A DNA stretch of 64,000 bases. Origin: Streptomyces sp. Ru72. Lineage in GTDB: Bacteria; Actinomycetota; Actinomycetes; Streptomycetales; Streptomycetaceae. Shown here piece after piece: positions 18,495-29,485 of the stretch (positions within the stretch are counted from its first letter, which is position 1; each line of letters begins with the position of its first letter). The notes under the pieces are model-generated. The model saw only the letters and a program-made list of their open reading frames with translations, made no database searches and was not told the origin of the DNA. Location of the stretch: positions 1 through 64,000 of the forward strand of contig NZ_PQSR01000020.1 of the NCBI RefSeq assembly GCF_002920635.1. The letters are read 5' to 3'. The position numbers were made by a program, and so were the translations under genes.

Positions 18495-18601
18495 AGATCA
18501 CACCTCCCCAGGGTTGATCGACCGCCTCACCCAGTCAGCGACGGAAACGCGGAAGGGAGTGGACACTCAGCCGGACGAACGGGACACAGGCGCGCACGAC
18601 C

Positions 18602-18640
18602 GGGTCCACCCCCTCCGCACCGCACGGAGGGGGTGGACCC
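18602..18640 (+). terminator. Perfect 16-bp terminator hairpin
   Basis: GGGTCCACCCCCTCCG (18602-18617) pairs perfectly with 18625-18640 around a seven-base loop, about 110 bases after the lipoprotein stop. It separates that gene from the methyltransferase/rmdA unit. The right arm includes GTGGACCC, which recurs in two GTGGACCCTTCGGCG blocks at 18634 and 18664. Confidence 0.8.
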
Positions 18641-18838
18641 TTCGGCGTGGGCGGCGGCGAGGCGTGGACCCTTCGGCGCGGGCGGCCGCGCGCGTCCCAG
18701 GCCCTCCACGGAAACACCACGTCGTGACCGGGAACGGACGGTCAATTTCCGTTTTTACTCGCTCCGTTGGCGGACGATCAGTAGCCTCAGCTCGAACACC
18801 GGATCGCCTACACCGTCGTCAACGCCTTGGAGACCTGC

Positions 18839-19651
18839 ATGGAGCGCCCCGCCTGGGCCCCTCGGAGCATCGACATCTCCGTGCCGAGTGTCGCCCGTAT
18901 GTACGACTTCTACCTGGGCGGCTCCCACAACTTCGAGGTCGACCGCGAAGCGGCGCGCAGGGCCATGGAGTACATGCCGGGACTCCCCAAGATCATGCAG
19001 GCGAACCGGGCGTTCATGCGCCGCGCCGTGCGCTTCGCCGTGGGTGAGGGCATCACCCAGTTCCTCGACATAGGCTCCGGCATTCCGACCTTCGGCAACG
19101 TCCACGAGGTGGCGCAGCAGGCGCACCCGGGGGCGCGCGTGGTGTACGTCGACCACGACCCGGTGGCGGTCGCGCACAGCCGCGCCGTGCTCCAGGGCAA
19201 CGAGCACGCGGACGTCGTCGCTGCCGACCTCCGCAAGCCCCAGGAGATCCTGGCGAGCCCTCAGGCGGAGCGACTGATCGACCGGAACCGGCCAGTCGCG
19301 CTCCTTCTCGTTGCCATACTGCACTTCGTGGAGGACACGGACGACCCGTACGGTGCGGTGGCCGAGTTGCGCGACGCGCTCGCGCCGGGCAGCCTGCTCG
19401 TTCTCACGCACGCCTCGTACGAGGGGATCCCGCTGCCGAAGGAGCGGGCCGACGGCGCGGTCGACGTGTACAACACCATCCGCAATCCGCTGATCATGCG
19501 CTCGCGCGACGAGATCGCGCGGTTCTTCGAGGGGTACGACATGGTGGAACCCGGGCTGGTGCCGATGCCGAAGTGGCGGCCCGACACGGCACCCGAGGAC
19601 GAGGACCCCTATTCGTTCGCGGGGTTCGCCGGCGTGGGGCGCTCGGCGTGA
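18839..19651 (+). CDS. SAM-dependent methyltransferase, DUF574 (Methyltransf_19) family
   Basis: A 270-residue Rossmann methyltransferase of a family greatly expanded in Streptomyces. It begins with the family's 'PSVARMYDFYLGGSHNFEVDRE' signature (in parts); the SAM site is 'FLDIGSGIPT', followed by 'VVYVDHDPVAV' and 'VAADLRKP'. Substrates are unknown for the family. The ATG at 18839 follows GGAG; a TTG four codons upstream is less likely. Its stop overlaps the GTG of the downstream PAS-GGDEF-EAL gene (GTGA), so the two proteins are made together. This is a notable pairing. Confidence 0.85.
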   Translation: MERPAWAPRSIDISVPSVARMYDFYLGGSHNFEVDREAARRAMEYMPGLPKIMQANRAFMRRAVRFAVGEGITQFLDIGSGIPTFGNVHEVAQQAHPGARVVYVDHDPVAVAHSRAVLQGNEHADVVAADLRKPQEILASPQAERLIDRNRPVALLLVAILHFVEDTDDPYGAVAELRDALAPGSLLVLTHASYEGIPLPKERADGAVDVYNTIRNPLIMRSRDEIARFFEGYDMVEPGLVPMPKWRPDTAPEDEDPYSFAGFAGVGRSA

Positions 19652-21795
19652 CCGCGGGACCGGGTGGACCGGAGGACAGACTGCGCAGGTTCGCGACGAT
19701 CTGGAGCCGGGCCGTCTACCCGGTGACCTCGACGTCGTTGACGCGGCCGGAGTTCGAGGAGCGACTGCTGCCGCTGGCCCGGCAGTTGAGCGAGGCGCTG
19801 CGGGCCAGGGCGTTCGACGCCGCCGCGGCCAAGGGGATCGGCGCGGCGCTCATCGACGCGCACTGCACCGACCCGGAGGCCCTCAGCCGCACCCTGGACT
19901 GCGTCGACGCCTACCTCGTGCTCTACTGCGGCGACCCGGACGCCCCCGCGCAGACGCAGGAGGCCCGGCGCTCCCGCTGCTCACGGCTGCAGCACGCGAT
20001 GGCCGCCGGATTCGCGGCGGCACTCAAGGAGCGCACGCTGGCCGAACAGGAGGCCATCGCACAGGCCGCCCTCACCGCCCAGGGCGAGGTGGCGGAGGCG
20101 CTGCACGCCACGGAGGCCCGCTTCCGCGCGGTCTTCGAGGGCGCCGCCATAGGCATCGGCATCGCCGACCTCGACGGCAACGTCCTCCAGGTCAACGGCG
20201 CCCTGCTGCGGATGTTCGGCGGCTCCGAGCAACTGGTGCGAGGCCGCAACGTCGCCGAGTGGACCCACCCCGACGACGCACCGCAGGTCTGGCACCTGTA
20301 CGACGAGCTGGTGCGCGGCGAGCGGGACCACTACCACGTGGAGAAGGCCTTCTACCGGCCTGACGGAACGGTCCTGTGGACCAACCTCACGGTGTCCCTG
20401 CTGCGCGACGCCGACGGCAATCCGCAGTACCAGCTCGCGCTCATGGAGGACACCACCGAGCGGCGGCTGCTGAACCTCCGGCTGCGCTACGAGGCCACGC
20501 ACGACGCGCTCACCGGCCTGCCCAACCGGACCCTGTTCTTCGAGCGGCTGGAGAAGGCGCTGGCGGCGGGGGAGGGCCGGCGGTTCGGCCTGTGCTACCT
20601 CGACCTGGACGGCTTCAAGACCATCAACGACAGCCTGGGGCACGCGGCCGGGGACCGGCTGCTCGTCGAGGTCGCCGACCGGCTGCAGGCCTGCGCGACC
20701 GGCCCCGGCGAGATGGTCGCGCGCCTCGGCGGCGACGAGTTCGTGGCGCTGACCACCGGGCCCGACACCGAGCGCGGAGTCGACGAGCTCGCCGGGCGCA
20801 TCATGAACGCGCTGGTCACCCCGATCAGCATCGACGGGCGGGAGCTGACCGTGCGCGGCAGCATCGGCATCGTCGAGGGCCCGGTGGGCGAGCGCGGCCC
20901 GGCAGAGGTGCTGCGCAGCGCGGACATCACCATGTACCGGGCGAAATCGGCGGGCGGCAACCGCTACGAGCTGGCCGACCCCGAGGCCGACGCCCGGGCG
21001 ATCACCCGGCACGGGCTGACCACGGCCCTGCCCACGGCCCTGAACCGGGGCGAGTTCTTCATCGAGTACCAGCCGCTGGTGCACCTCGGCGACGGCAGGG
21101 TGCACGGCGCCGAGGCGCTGGTGCGCTGGCTGCACCCGCAGCACGGGGTGCTCGGCCCCGACCGTTTCATCCCGCTCGCCGAGCGCACCGGGCTGATCGT
21201 GCCGCTGGGCCGCTGGGTGCTCGAGGAGGCGGTACGGCAGGCCCGCGCCTGGCAGGAGAAGCAGGACCAGCCCGGCCCGCTGCGCATCAACGTCAACCTC
21301 TCGCCCTGCCAGCTCACCCATCCGGGGCTGGTCTCCGACACCGTCGAGATCCTGGAGCGGGCCGGTCTCGAGCCGGACGCGCTCTGCCTGGAGGTCACGG
21401 AGTCGGCGCTCATCGGCGCGGACGACGATCTGCTCAAGCCGCTGCGCCGGCTGGCCGAGATGGGCGTGGACATCGCCCTCGACGACTTCGGCACCGGCTA
21501 CTCGAACCTCGCCAACCTGCGCAGGCTGCCGGTGCGGGTCCTCAAGCTGGACCGTTCCTTCACCCAGAGCATGCAGCAGTACCCGGCGGACCCGGTCGAC
21601 CTGAAGATCGTGGAGGGGATCGTCTCCCTGGCCCACAGCCTCGACCTCGCGGTGACGGTGGAGGGCGTGGAGACCGGCGCCCAGGCCGAACAGCTGCGGA
21701 TGATGGGCTGCGACACCGCCCAGGGCTGGTACTACGCCCGCCCCGGCCCACCCGAGCGGCTGCACGAACTGGCCCTGGTGGACGCGACGGGTTGA
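19648..21795 (+). CDS. rmdA: PAS-GGDEF-EAL cyclic di-GMP enzyme, RmdA-like
   Basis: A 715-residue cyclic di-GMP turnover protein. An all-helical N-terminal part (about 1-150) precedes a PAS/PAC domain (about 155-275), a GGDEF domain and an EAL domain. The synthase signature GGDEF is intact at residues 361-365 and the phosphodiesterase signature EAL at 489-491, with the metal motif 'DDFGTGYSN' from 612. Both activities are therefore possible. Architecture and neighbours match RmdA of S. coelicolor and S. venezuelae, a c-di-GMP phosphodiesterase affecting development. The gene starts at a GTG overlapping the methyltransferase stop. No separate promoter is visible. Confidence 0.85.
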   Translation: MTAGPGGPEDRLRRFATIWSRAVYPVTSTSLTRPEFEERLLPLARQLSEALRARAFDAAAAKGIGAALIDAHCTDPEALSRTLDCVDAYLVLYCGDPDAPAQTQEARRSRCSRLQHAMAAGFAAALKERTLAEQEAIAQAALTAQGEVAEALHATEARFRAVFEGAAIGIGIADLDGNVLQVNGALLRMFGGSEQLVRGRNVAEWTHPDDAPQVWHLYDELVRGERDHYHVEKAFYRPDGTVLWTNLTVSLLRDADGNPQYQLALMEDTTERRLLNLRLRYEATHDALTGLPNRTLFFERLEKALAAGEGRRFGLCYLDLDGFKTINDSLGHAAGDRLLVEVADRLQACATGPGEMVARLGGDEFVALTTGPDTERGVDELAGRIMNALVTPISIDGRELTVRGSIGIVEGPVGERGPAEVLRSADITMYRAKSAGGNRYELADPEADARAITRHGLTTALPTALNRGEFFIEYQPLVHLGDGRVHGAEALVRWLHPQHGVLGPDRFIPLAERTGLIVPLGRWVLEEAVRQARAWQEKQDQPGPLRINVNLSPCQLTHPGLVSDTVEILERAGLEPDALCLEVTESALIGADDDLLKPLRRLAEMGVDIALDDFGTGYSNLANLRRLPVRVLKLDRSFTQSMQQYPADPVDLKIVEGIVSLAHSLDLAVTVEGVETGAQAEQLRMMGCDTAQGWYYARPGPPERLHELALVDATG

Positions 21796-21919
21796 GTGCC
21801 GCGGCCGTACGGACCGCGCCCCGGCGGCCCGCTCGTGCCCTGCCATGTCTCACGCATGCGCAGACAACCGACACAGCCATACCGCCGTCTTCGCCTGTGA
21901 CCGACGGCTGGGGGATGCG

Positions 21920-23011
21920 ATGAACTGGTCCAGGCTGGTGGGGGTTGCCGCGGCCGGTCTCGTACTGTGCGGGTGCGCCCATTCGGCGAGCACGTCCGCA
22001 ACGGCGCAGAGCCCGGGAGTGTCCGCGCACGGCGAGAACGGGACGGCGGGCGCTCCTTCCGGCACGCCCCGCAAGCCGACGTTGACCGTCAACGGCAATC
22101 TCGACGCCCGCCCCGGGCAGCTGGTCGACATACGGCTCGACGACGTCCAACGCGCCCAGGGGCACGACGCGGTGACCGCCCGGTCGCCGGCGTTCAGCGG
22201 TCCCGTACGGCTGCGATGGCAGGATGGCTCCTACGGGGGTACGCCGGCCCTGGCGATGACGGACAAGCCCGGCTGGTACCCCCTCTCGGTCGCCGTCGCG
22301 GGCCGCACCGTCGCCCGCGACAGCATCCACGTGGTGGCTTCCCGACGTCCTTCCTTCACCCTGACGTCGGGGTCCGACGTGGCCCGGCCCGGGGAGCCCG
22401 TGTGGCTGGCCTTCGACGACCTGTACCCCGGTGAGCGGGGCACCGACTTCACCGTACGGTCCGCGGCTCTGTCCCGGCCGGTGCCTCTCGTCCACAGCGG
22501 GCGGTCCGACTTCTACAACCCCCGGGAGTTCACCGCCAGGCCGGAGCTCAAACCCGCCCTGGCGGACGGCGAGTACACCGTCGAGCTGTACGGCCCGCAC
22601 GGTCACCGCATCGCCGGGAGGCATCTGACGGTCCGCGCGTCGCGTCCCGGCGACCGCGACTACTTCGGCAAGGCGCACGGCCCCGACCTGTACGACCCGC
22701 GCATCGGCTACGCCGACAGCCCTCACAGGCGGGACTTCGAGGCCGCCGCCGGAGGACAGGTCGCGGTCATGTGGCACGACTCGGATCCGGACCCGGGCGA
22801 GGAGTCGAGGCTGACCGCGACCTCCCCGGCGTTCACCCACGTCCTCCACCTCAGGCCCGACGACAGCAAGGCCGCCGACGGCGACGAACCGCGCTGCATC
22901 GGCACCGCCACCCTCCGCGGCGACCTCGAGCCGGGCCGCTACCCCGTGACGGTCGTCGCCCACCACGGCCGCGTGAGGAAGACCGGCTACCTGACGGTGA
23001 CGCCGCGATAG
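21920..23011 (+). CDS. Putative lipoprotein with Ig-like repeats
   Basis: A 363-residue exported protein. The N-terminus 'AAAGLVLCGCAHS' is a good lipobox with Cys near residue 19. The mature part consists of three similar beta-rich blocks, each around 'RPGQLVDIRLDD', 'RPGEPVWLAFDD' and 'GQVAVMWHDSD', and each including a phrase like 'VTARSPAF' or 'TATSPAF'. This suggests repeated Ig-like domains. Function is unknown. The ATG at 21920 follows GGGGGATGCG; an upstream in-frame ATG at 21845 would put extra sequence before the signal peptide and is rejected. It converges on the LysR gene. Confidence 0.72.
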   Translation: MNWSRLVGVAAAGLVLCGCAHSASTSATAQSPGVSAHGENGTAGAPSGTPRKPTLTVNGNLDARPGQLVDIRLDDVQRAQGHDAVTARSPAFSGPVRLRWQDGSYGGTPALAMTDKPGWYPLSVAVAGRTVARDSIHVVASRRPSFTLTSGSDVARPGEPVWLAFDDLYPGERGTDFTVRSAALSRPVPLVHSGRSDFYNPREFTARPELKPALADGEYTVELYGPHGHRIAGRHLTVRASRPGDRDYFGKAHGPDLYDPRIGYADSPHRRDFEAAAGGQVAVMWHDSDPDPGEESRLTATSPAFTHVLHLRPDDSKAADGDEPRCIGTATLRGDLEPGRYPVTVVAHHGRVRKTGYLTVTPR

Positions 23012-23028
23012 GTGGTCCGGCGACAACC

Positions 23029-23911
23029 TCACCGCTCCAGCAGCATCCGCTGCAGCTCCCGTGCCGCCCGAGGCGGAGCCACATCGCTGCGGTGGGCCAG
23101 CGCGATCGTCCGGTACAGTCCCGGCCGGGCCAGCGGGGTCACCCGCAGCCCGCGCCCGGAACGGGTGGCGACCATCCGCGGCACCACGGCCACGCCCAGG
23201 CCCGCCCGCACGAAGCCCAGCACCGCGTCCATCTCGCCGCCCTCCACGGCGAAGACCGGCTCGAAGCCCTCGGCTCGGCACGCCGCCACGGTGAGTTCCC
23301 TCAGGTCGTAGCCGTGCCGGAACATCACCAGGCGCTCGCCCTCCAGATCCGCGATCCGGACCGTGCGGCGGCCGCCGCCGGGCCGTGGCGCGTCCGGGGA
23401 GGACACCACCACCAGGTCCTCGCGCAGCAGCTCCACCGTGGTCAGGGCGGGGAGGGGTGGGCAGCGGCAGCACGATCAGCGCCAGGTCGAGGGCGCCGCG
23501 CGCGAGCTCCCGTACGAGGTCGTGGGAGCCGCCCTCCTCGATCAGCAGCCGGATGCCGGGGTAGCGGTCGTGGAAGGCGCGCAGCACATCCGGCAGCAGG
23601 CCGGTGCACAGGCTCGGGGTGGCGCCCAGGCGGATGCGGCCGCTGCGCAGCTGCACCAGCTCCTGCACCTCGTGCCGGGCCGTGTCCGCGTCGGCCAGGA
23701 TCCGGCGGGCCAGTGGCAGCAGCGCCTCCCCGGCGTCGGTGAGCGTGATGTTGCCGCGCGCCCTCAGGAACAGATCCGCTCCCAGCTCCCGCTCCAGCGC
23801 CCTGATCTGCTGCGACAGCGAGGGCTGGGCGACATGGACCAGCTCCGCGGCGCGGGTGAAGTGCCGGGTCTCGGCGACGGCCACGAAGTACTGGAGCTGC
23901 TGGAACTGCAC
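23029..23911 (-). pseudogene. LysR-family regulator of sdhCAB, frameshifted
   Basis: The first frame starts at GTG 23911 and reads a typical LysR DNA-binding domain ('LQYFVAVAETRHFTRAAELVHVAQPSLSQ' in parts) and effector domain as far as 'ALDLALIVLPLPT'. At about 23450, in a CCCTCCCC run of the coding strand, one base too many moves the frame. The effector domain then continues as 'VELLREDLVVVSS' down to 'AARELQRMLLER' and the stop at 23029. The span is 883 bases, one more than a multiple of three. All family landmarks remain on both sides, so the lesion is recent or a base-calling error. The gene diverges from sdhC. Confidence 0.75.
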
Positions 23912-23920
23912 CCACCCATC

Positions 23921-23935
23921 ATAGGAGACGCCTAT
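23921..23935. promoter_or_regulatory. LysR box ATAGG-N5-CCTAT
   Basis: ATAGG (23921-23925) and CCTAT (23931-23935) form a perfect inverted repeat containing the T-N11-A pattern typical of LysR regulators. It begins 10 bases upstream of the regulator's own GTG and lies about 20 bases from the proposed sdhC -35 element, a position that would suit control of both genes. Confidence 0.65.
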
Positions 23936-23956
23936 CGAAACGAGCCGGACCATGTC

Positions 23957-23987
23957 TTGGACCGATGGGGACCTTCGGCCCTAGCGT
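23957..23987 (+). promoter_or_regulatory. Putative sdhC promoter, leaderless transcript
   Basis: A -35-like TTGGAC (23957-23962) and a -10-like TAGCGT (23982-23987) are 19 bases apart. The -10 ends eight bases before the sdhC ATG, which has no Shine-Dalgarno sequence, so the mRNA probably starts at or beside the start codon. Confidence 0.45.
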
Positions 23988-23995
23988 CATGTGCC

Positions 23996-24703
23996 ATGGC
24001 ACTGGCAACGCGGACGGACCGACGGCCGTCCATGGCACGCACCGTGTGGGACTCCACCGTCGGCAAGAAGACCGTGATGGCGGTCAGCGGCCTGATCATG
24101 CTGCTGTACCTGGTCGCCCACGTGATCGGAAACCTGAAGATCTACTTCGGGGCGGGCGAGTTCAACCACTACGCCCACTGGCTGCGCACCGTCGGCGAGC
24201 CGTTCATGCACTACGAGTGGACGCTCTGGCTCATCCGGATCGTCCTGATCGTGGCCGTCGTCGCCCACGCCGTCTCCGCCTACCAGCTCAGCCGCCGCGA
24301 CATCAAGGCCCGGCCCAGCAAGTACGTGCACAAAAGGCCGCGGGCGAGCTACGCCACCCGCACCATGCGCTGGGGCGGGATCATCCTCGGCCTGTTCATC
24401 GTCTGGCACGTCCTGGACCTGACCACCGGCACCGTGCACCCGGGAACCTTCCAGCCCGGGCACCCGTACCAGAACGTCGTCGACGACTTCTCCCACTGGT
24501 ACAGCAACGTCATCTACATCGTCGCGATGCTGGCGCTCGGCCTGCACATCCGGCACGGCTTCTGGAGCGCCGCCCAGACCCTAGGCGTCGGCAGCCGGAG
24601 GCGCGACCGCGCCCTGAAGACCGTCGCCAACGTCCTCGCGCTGCTGCTCACGGCCGGATTCATCGCCGTACCCGTGGGCGTCATGACCGGAGTGGTGAGC
24701 TGA
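23996..24703 (+). CDS. sdhC: Succinate dehydrogenase cytochrome b subunit
   Basis: A 235-residue membrane protein with five predicted helices, of the single-subunit cytochrome b558 type (as in Bacillus SdhC and Wolinella FrdC). Histidines in the helices ('[13 protein letters not shown]', '[10 protein letters not shown]', '[10 protein letters not shown]', '[10 protein letters not shown]') are in the positions used for heme b and quinone sites. It anchors SdhA and SdhB on the inner face of the membrane and passes electrons to menaquinone. The ATG at 23996 is chosen from the probable leaderless promoter; a second ATG twelve codons further is possible. The next gene follows by one base. Confidence 0.88.
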   Translation: MALATRTDRRPSMARTVWDSTVGKKTVMAVSGLIMLLYLVAHVIGNLKIYFGAGEFNHYAHWLRTVGEPFMHYEWTLWLIRIVLIVAVVAHAVSAYQLSRRDIKARPSKYVHKRPRASYATRTMRWGGIILGLFIVWHVLDLTTGTVHPGTFQPGHPYQNVVDDFSHWYSNVIYIVAMLALGLHIRHGFWSAAQTLGVGSRRRDRALKTVANVLALLLTAGFIAVPVGVMTGVVS

Positions 24704-24704
24704 C

Positions 24705-26650
<1,946 letters not shown>

Positions 26651-26654
<4 letters not shown>

Positions 26655-27400
26655 AGCTCACCCTGCGCGTCTGGCGGCAGAAGAACGCCGACGCCGACGG
26701 CGCCATGTCCACCTACGAGGTGGACGGCATCTCGCCCGACATGTCCTTCCTGGAGATGCTGGACGTCCTCAACGAACAGCTCATCCTCTCCGGCGAGGAC
26801 CCCGTCGCCTTCGACCACGACTGCCGCGAGGGCATCTGCGGAGCGTGCAGCCTGGTCATCAACGGTGACGCGCACGGCCCGGAACGCACCACCACCTGCC
26901 AGCTGCACATGCGGTCCTTCAAGGACGGCGACACCATCGACATCGAGCCCTGGCGGGCCGCCGCCTTCCCCGTGGTCAAGGACCTGGTCGTGGACCGCTC
27001 GGCCTTCGACCGGATCATCCAGGCCGGCGGCTACATCACCGCCCCGACCGGCTCCGCGCCCGAGGCCCACGCCACCCCCGTGCCCAAGGCGGACGCCGAC
27101 TACGCCTTCGAGCACGCCGAGTGCATCGGCTGCGGCGCCTGCGTGGCCGCCTGCCCCAACGGCGCGGCGATGCTGTTCACCTCCGCCAAGATCAACCACC
27201 TGAGCGTCCTGCCGCAGGGCGCGCCCGAGCGCGAGACCCGCGTCCTGGACATGGTGGCCCAGATGGACGAGGAGGGCTTCGGCGGCTGCACCCTCACCGG
27301 CGAGTGCGCCACCGCCTGCCCGAAGGGCATCCCGCTGGTCTCCATCACGAACATGAACAAGGAGTGGCTGCGGGCCACCCGCAAGGTGGCCAAGCGGTAG
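26651..27400 (+). CDS. sdhB: Succinate dehydrogenase iron-sulfur subunit
   Basis: A 249-residue protein that relays electrons from SdhA to SdhC. The [2Fe-2S] cluster ligands are Cys58, Cys63, Cys66 ('CREGICGAC') and Cys83. The second half has two ferredoxin-like cysteine groups, '[14 protein letters not shown]' and '[14 protein letters not shown]', for the [4Fe-4S] and [3Fe-4S] clusters. The ATG overlaps the sdhA stop (ATGA), ensuring equal amounts. A very strong terminator hairpin follows about 40 bases downstream, closing the sdhCAB operon. Confidence 0.93.
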
Positions 27401-27441
27401 GGCCGCCCGTACCGGAGACGTTCGCCGGCAGGGTGCGGACG

Positions 27442-27479
27442 GGCGGGACCGGGTGTGGTGCTCAAGACCCGGTCCCGCC
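27442..27479 (+). terminator. Terminator of sdhCAB, perfect 13-bp stem
   Basis: GGCGGGACCGGGT (27442-27454) pairs perfectly with 27467-27479 around a 12-base loop, 41 bases past the sdhB stop. No U run follows, as is usual in Streptomyces. The rest of the 279-base gap up to 27680 shows no gene. Confidence 0.82.
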
Positions 27480-27679
27480 AGGCACCGTCCGGGCACCCCT
27501 GGCATTCAACAACCTCACACCAGCTCTCCCTTCGTGGGTCACGCGCAGGCCAACCGGCATCGGAAGAACAGGAGCGCGCAGACCGAACCGCCCAGGTCTG
27601 CTTCCCCCAAGCTCTCAACTCCGTTCGAGCAGGGGGTACCCCCAGCACCGCCGAACCGGCCCGTGACCAGGAGAGAGCC

Positions 27680-28450
27680 ATGACCGGCGTTTCCACCCTC
27701 GCCAGCCCCCCACCGCCGCTGGCGCCCACCCGCTACACCGTCTCCCTCGCCCGTGACGAGGCCGACGTCCGGGCCGCGCAGCGGCTGCGCCACGACGTCT
27801 TCGCCGGGGAGATGGGCGCCCTCCTGTCCACCCCCCAGCCCGGCCTGGACATCGACCCCTTCGACGCGTACTGCGACCACCTGCTCGTGACGGACAGGGT
27901 GACCGGCCAGGTCGTGGGCACCTACCGGCTGCTGCCGCCCGAGCGGGCTGCGATCGCCGGGCGGCTGTACTCGGAGGGCGAGTTCGAGCTCGGTCCGCTC
28001 GCACCGATCCGCTCCGGACTCGTCGAGGTGGGCCGCTCCTGCGTCCACCCCGACCACCGCGACGGCACGGTCATCGGGCTGATCTGGGCCGGCATAGCCC
28101 GCTACATGGTGGACGGCGGCCACGAGTGGCTGGCCGGCTGCTGCTCGCTGCCGCTCGCCGACGGCGGTGCCCTCGCCTCGGCCACCTGGGAGCGGGTGCG
28201 GGCCAAGTACCTGGCGCCCGAGGAGTACCGGGTACGGCCGCTGCTGCCCTGGCGCCCCGGGACGCCGGCTCCCGAACGGCACACCGAGCTGCCCCCGCTG
28301 CTGCGCGGTTACCTCCGCCTGGGAGCCTGGGTCTGCGGGGAGCCCGCGCACGACCCGGACTTCGGCGTCGCCGACCTGTACGTGCTGCTGTCGATGCGCC
28401 GGGTCAACGCGCGCTATCTGCGGCACTTCCTCTCGCTCGTCCCGGCGTGA
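27680..28450 (+). CDS. olsB: GNAT acyltransferase, OlsB-like (ornithine lipid synthesis)
   Basis: A 256-residue N-acyltransferase of the OlsB type. It has the family's start 'YTVSLARDEADVRAAQRLRHDVFAGEMG' (in parts), the central 'LVEVGRSCVHPDHRDG' and the C-terminal 'ADLYVLLSMRRVNARYLRHFL'. OlsB transfers a 3-hydroxyacyl chain from acyl carrier protein to the alpha-amino group of ornithine. The downstream PlsC-like gene overlaps its stop and would add the second chain, giving ornithine lipid, a phosphorus-free membrane lipid known in Streptomyces. The ATG follows AGGAGAG. Assignment rests on family motifs and the gene pair. Confidence 0.82.
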   Translation: MTGVSTLASPPPPLAPTRYTVSLARDEADVRAAQRLRHDVFAGEMGALLSTPQPGLDIDPFDAYCDHLLVTDRVTGQVVGTYRLLPPERAAIAGRLYSEGEFELGPLAPIRSGLVEVGRSCVHPDHRDGTVIGLIWAGIARYMVDGGHEWLAGCCSLPLADGGALASATWERVRAKYLAPEEYRVRPLLPWRPGTPAPERHTELPPLLRGYLRLGAWVCGEPAHDPDFGVADLYVLLSMRRVNARYLRHFLSLVPA

Positions 28451-29436
28451 TGAACACCCCCCGGACCGCGGTGACGAACGTGTCCCGTGCCGGCTCCGCC
28501 CTGCGACCGCGCAGCGGCACCCCGGTGCTCGCGAGCACGACGGCGCTGCCGGCCCCGTCGGCGGTGCCCGGGCCGCGGCGCGTCGAGGTGGATGTGCCGG
28601 CGCCCGCCCCGGCGAGCCCCTGGATGCCCAGCGCTCCCTGTTCGCCGCAGGCCTGCGTGGACGCCGCGGCGTCGGCGGCCGCGGTACCGCGTGCCGTCCT
28701 GCGGTTCGCGGCCGTACTCGCGTTGATGGTCACCGGGCTCGCCCTCTTCCCGGTCGTCCGCCGGATGCCCGTCGCACCGCGCGAACGGGTCGTCCGGGCC
28801 TGGTGCCGGTCGGTCGTGCGCGCGACCGGCGTCCGGGTGCGGATCACCGGGGCCGCCCCGCCGGACGGCGGCCTGCTGGTGGTCGCCAACCACATCTCCT
28901 GGCTGGACATCCCGCTGCTCGCCGCCGTGCGGCCCGGCCGGATGCTCGCCAAGTCCGACATCCGGCAGTGGCCGGTGGCGGGTGCGCTGACCGCGCTCAG
29001 CGGTGCCCTCTTCATCGACCGCGACCGGCTGCGGGCACTGCCCGACACGGTCGCCCGGATCGTGGACGGCCTGCGCGGTGGTTCGGCGGTCGTGGTGTTC
29101 CCCGAGGGGAGCACCTGGTGCGGCAGGGCGCAGGGCCGCTTCCGGCGCGCCGCTTTCCAGGCGGCACTGGACGCCGGCGCGCCCGTCCAGCCGGTACGGC
29201 TCCACTACCGGTACGACGGGGGCCCGGCGAGCACCGCGCCCGCGTTCGTGGGCAGCGACTCCCTGCTGACCTCCGTGTGGCGCGTCCTCACGGCACGCGG
29301 CCTCGTCGCCGAGGTCCGGGTGATGCCGGTGCTGGCGCCGGGCAGCGGGCCGGACCGCCGCGCCCTCACCCTGGCCGCCCAGCGAGCCGTCGGACTCCCG
29401 GAGCGTGCGCTACCGGACCCGCACGCACACCTTTGA
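28450..29436 (+). CDS. 1-acyl-glycerol-3-phosphate acyltransferase family, OlsA-like
   Basis: A 328-residue PlsC-family O-acyltransferase. A Ser/Pro/Ala-rich N-terminal part of about 80 residues, unusual for the family, precedes a membrane helix ('LRFAAVLALMVTGLALFPVV'). The catalytic H-x4-D is in 'NHISWLD', and the substrate-binding motif is 'FPEGSTWC'. With the OlsB-like protein encoded just upstream (TGATG overlap) it most likely esterifies the hydroxyl of the N-linked fatty acid to finish ornithine lipid, although a phospholipid role is possible. The N-terminal extension has low complexity and could be a wrongly included leader if a later start is used. Confidence 0.78.
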   Translation: MNTPRTAVTNVSRAGSALRPRSGTPVLASTTALPAPSAVPGPRRVEVDVPAPAPASPWMPSAPCSPQACVDAAASAAAVPRAVLRFAAVLALMVTGLALFPVVRRMPVAPRERVVRAWCRSVVRATGVRVRITGAAPPDGGLLVVANHISWLDIPLLAAVRPGRMLAKSDIRQWPVAGALTALSGALFIDRDRLRALPDTVARIVDGLRGGSAVVVFPEGSTWCGRAQGRFRRAAFQAALDAGAPVQPVRLHYRYDGGPASTAPAFVGSDSLLTSVWRVLTARGLVAEVRVMPVLAPGSGPDRRALTLAAQRAVGLPERALPDPHAHL

Positions 29437-29485
29437 GGCACCCTCGCCGCTCCGGTGCGCCGTCGATCATTGCTACGGTGCACCG

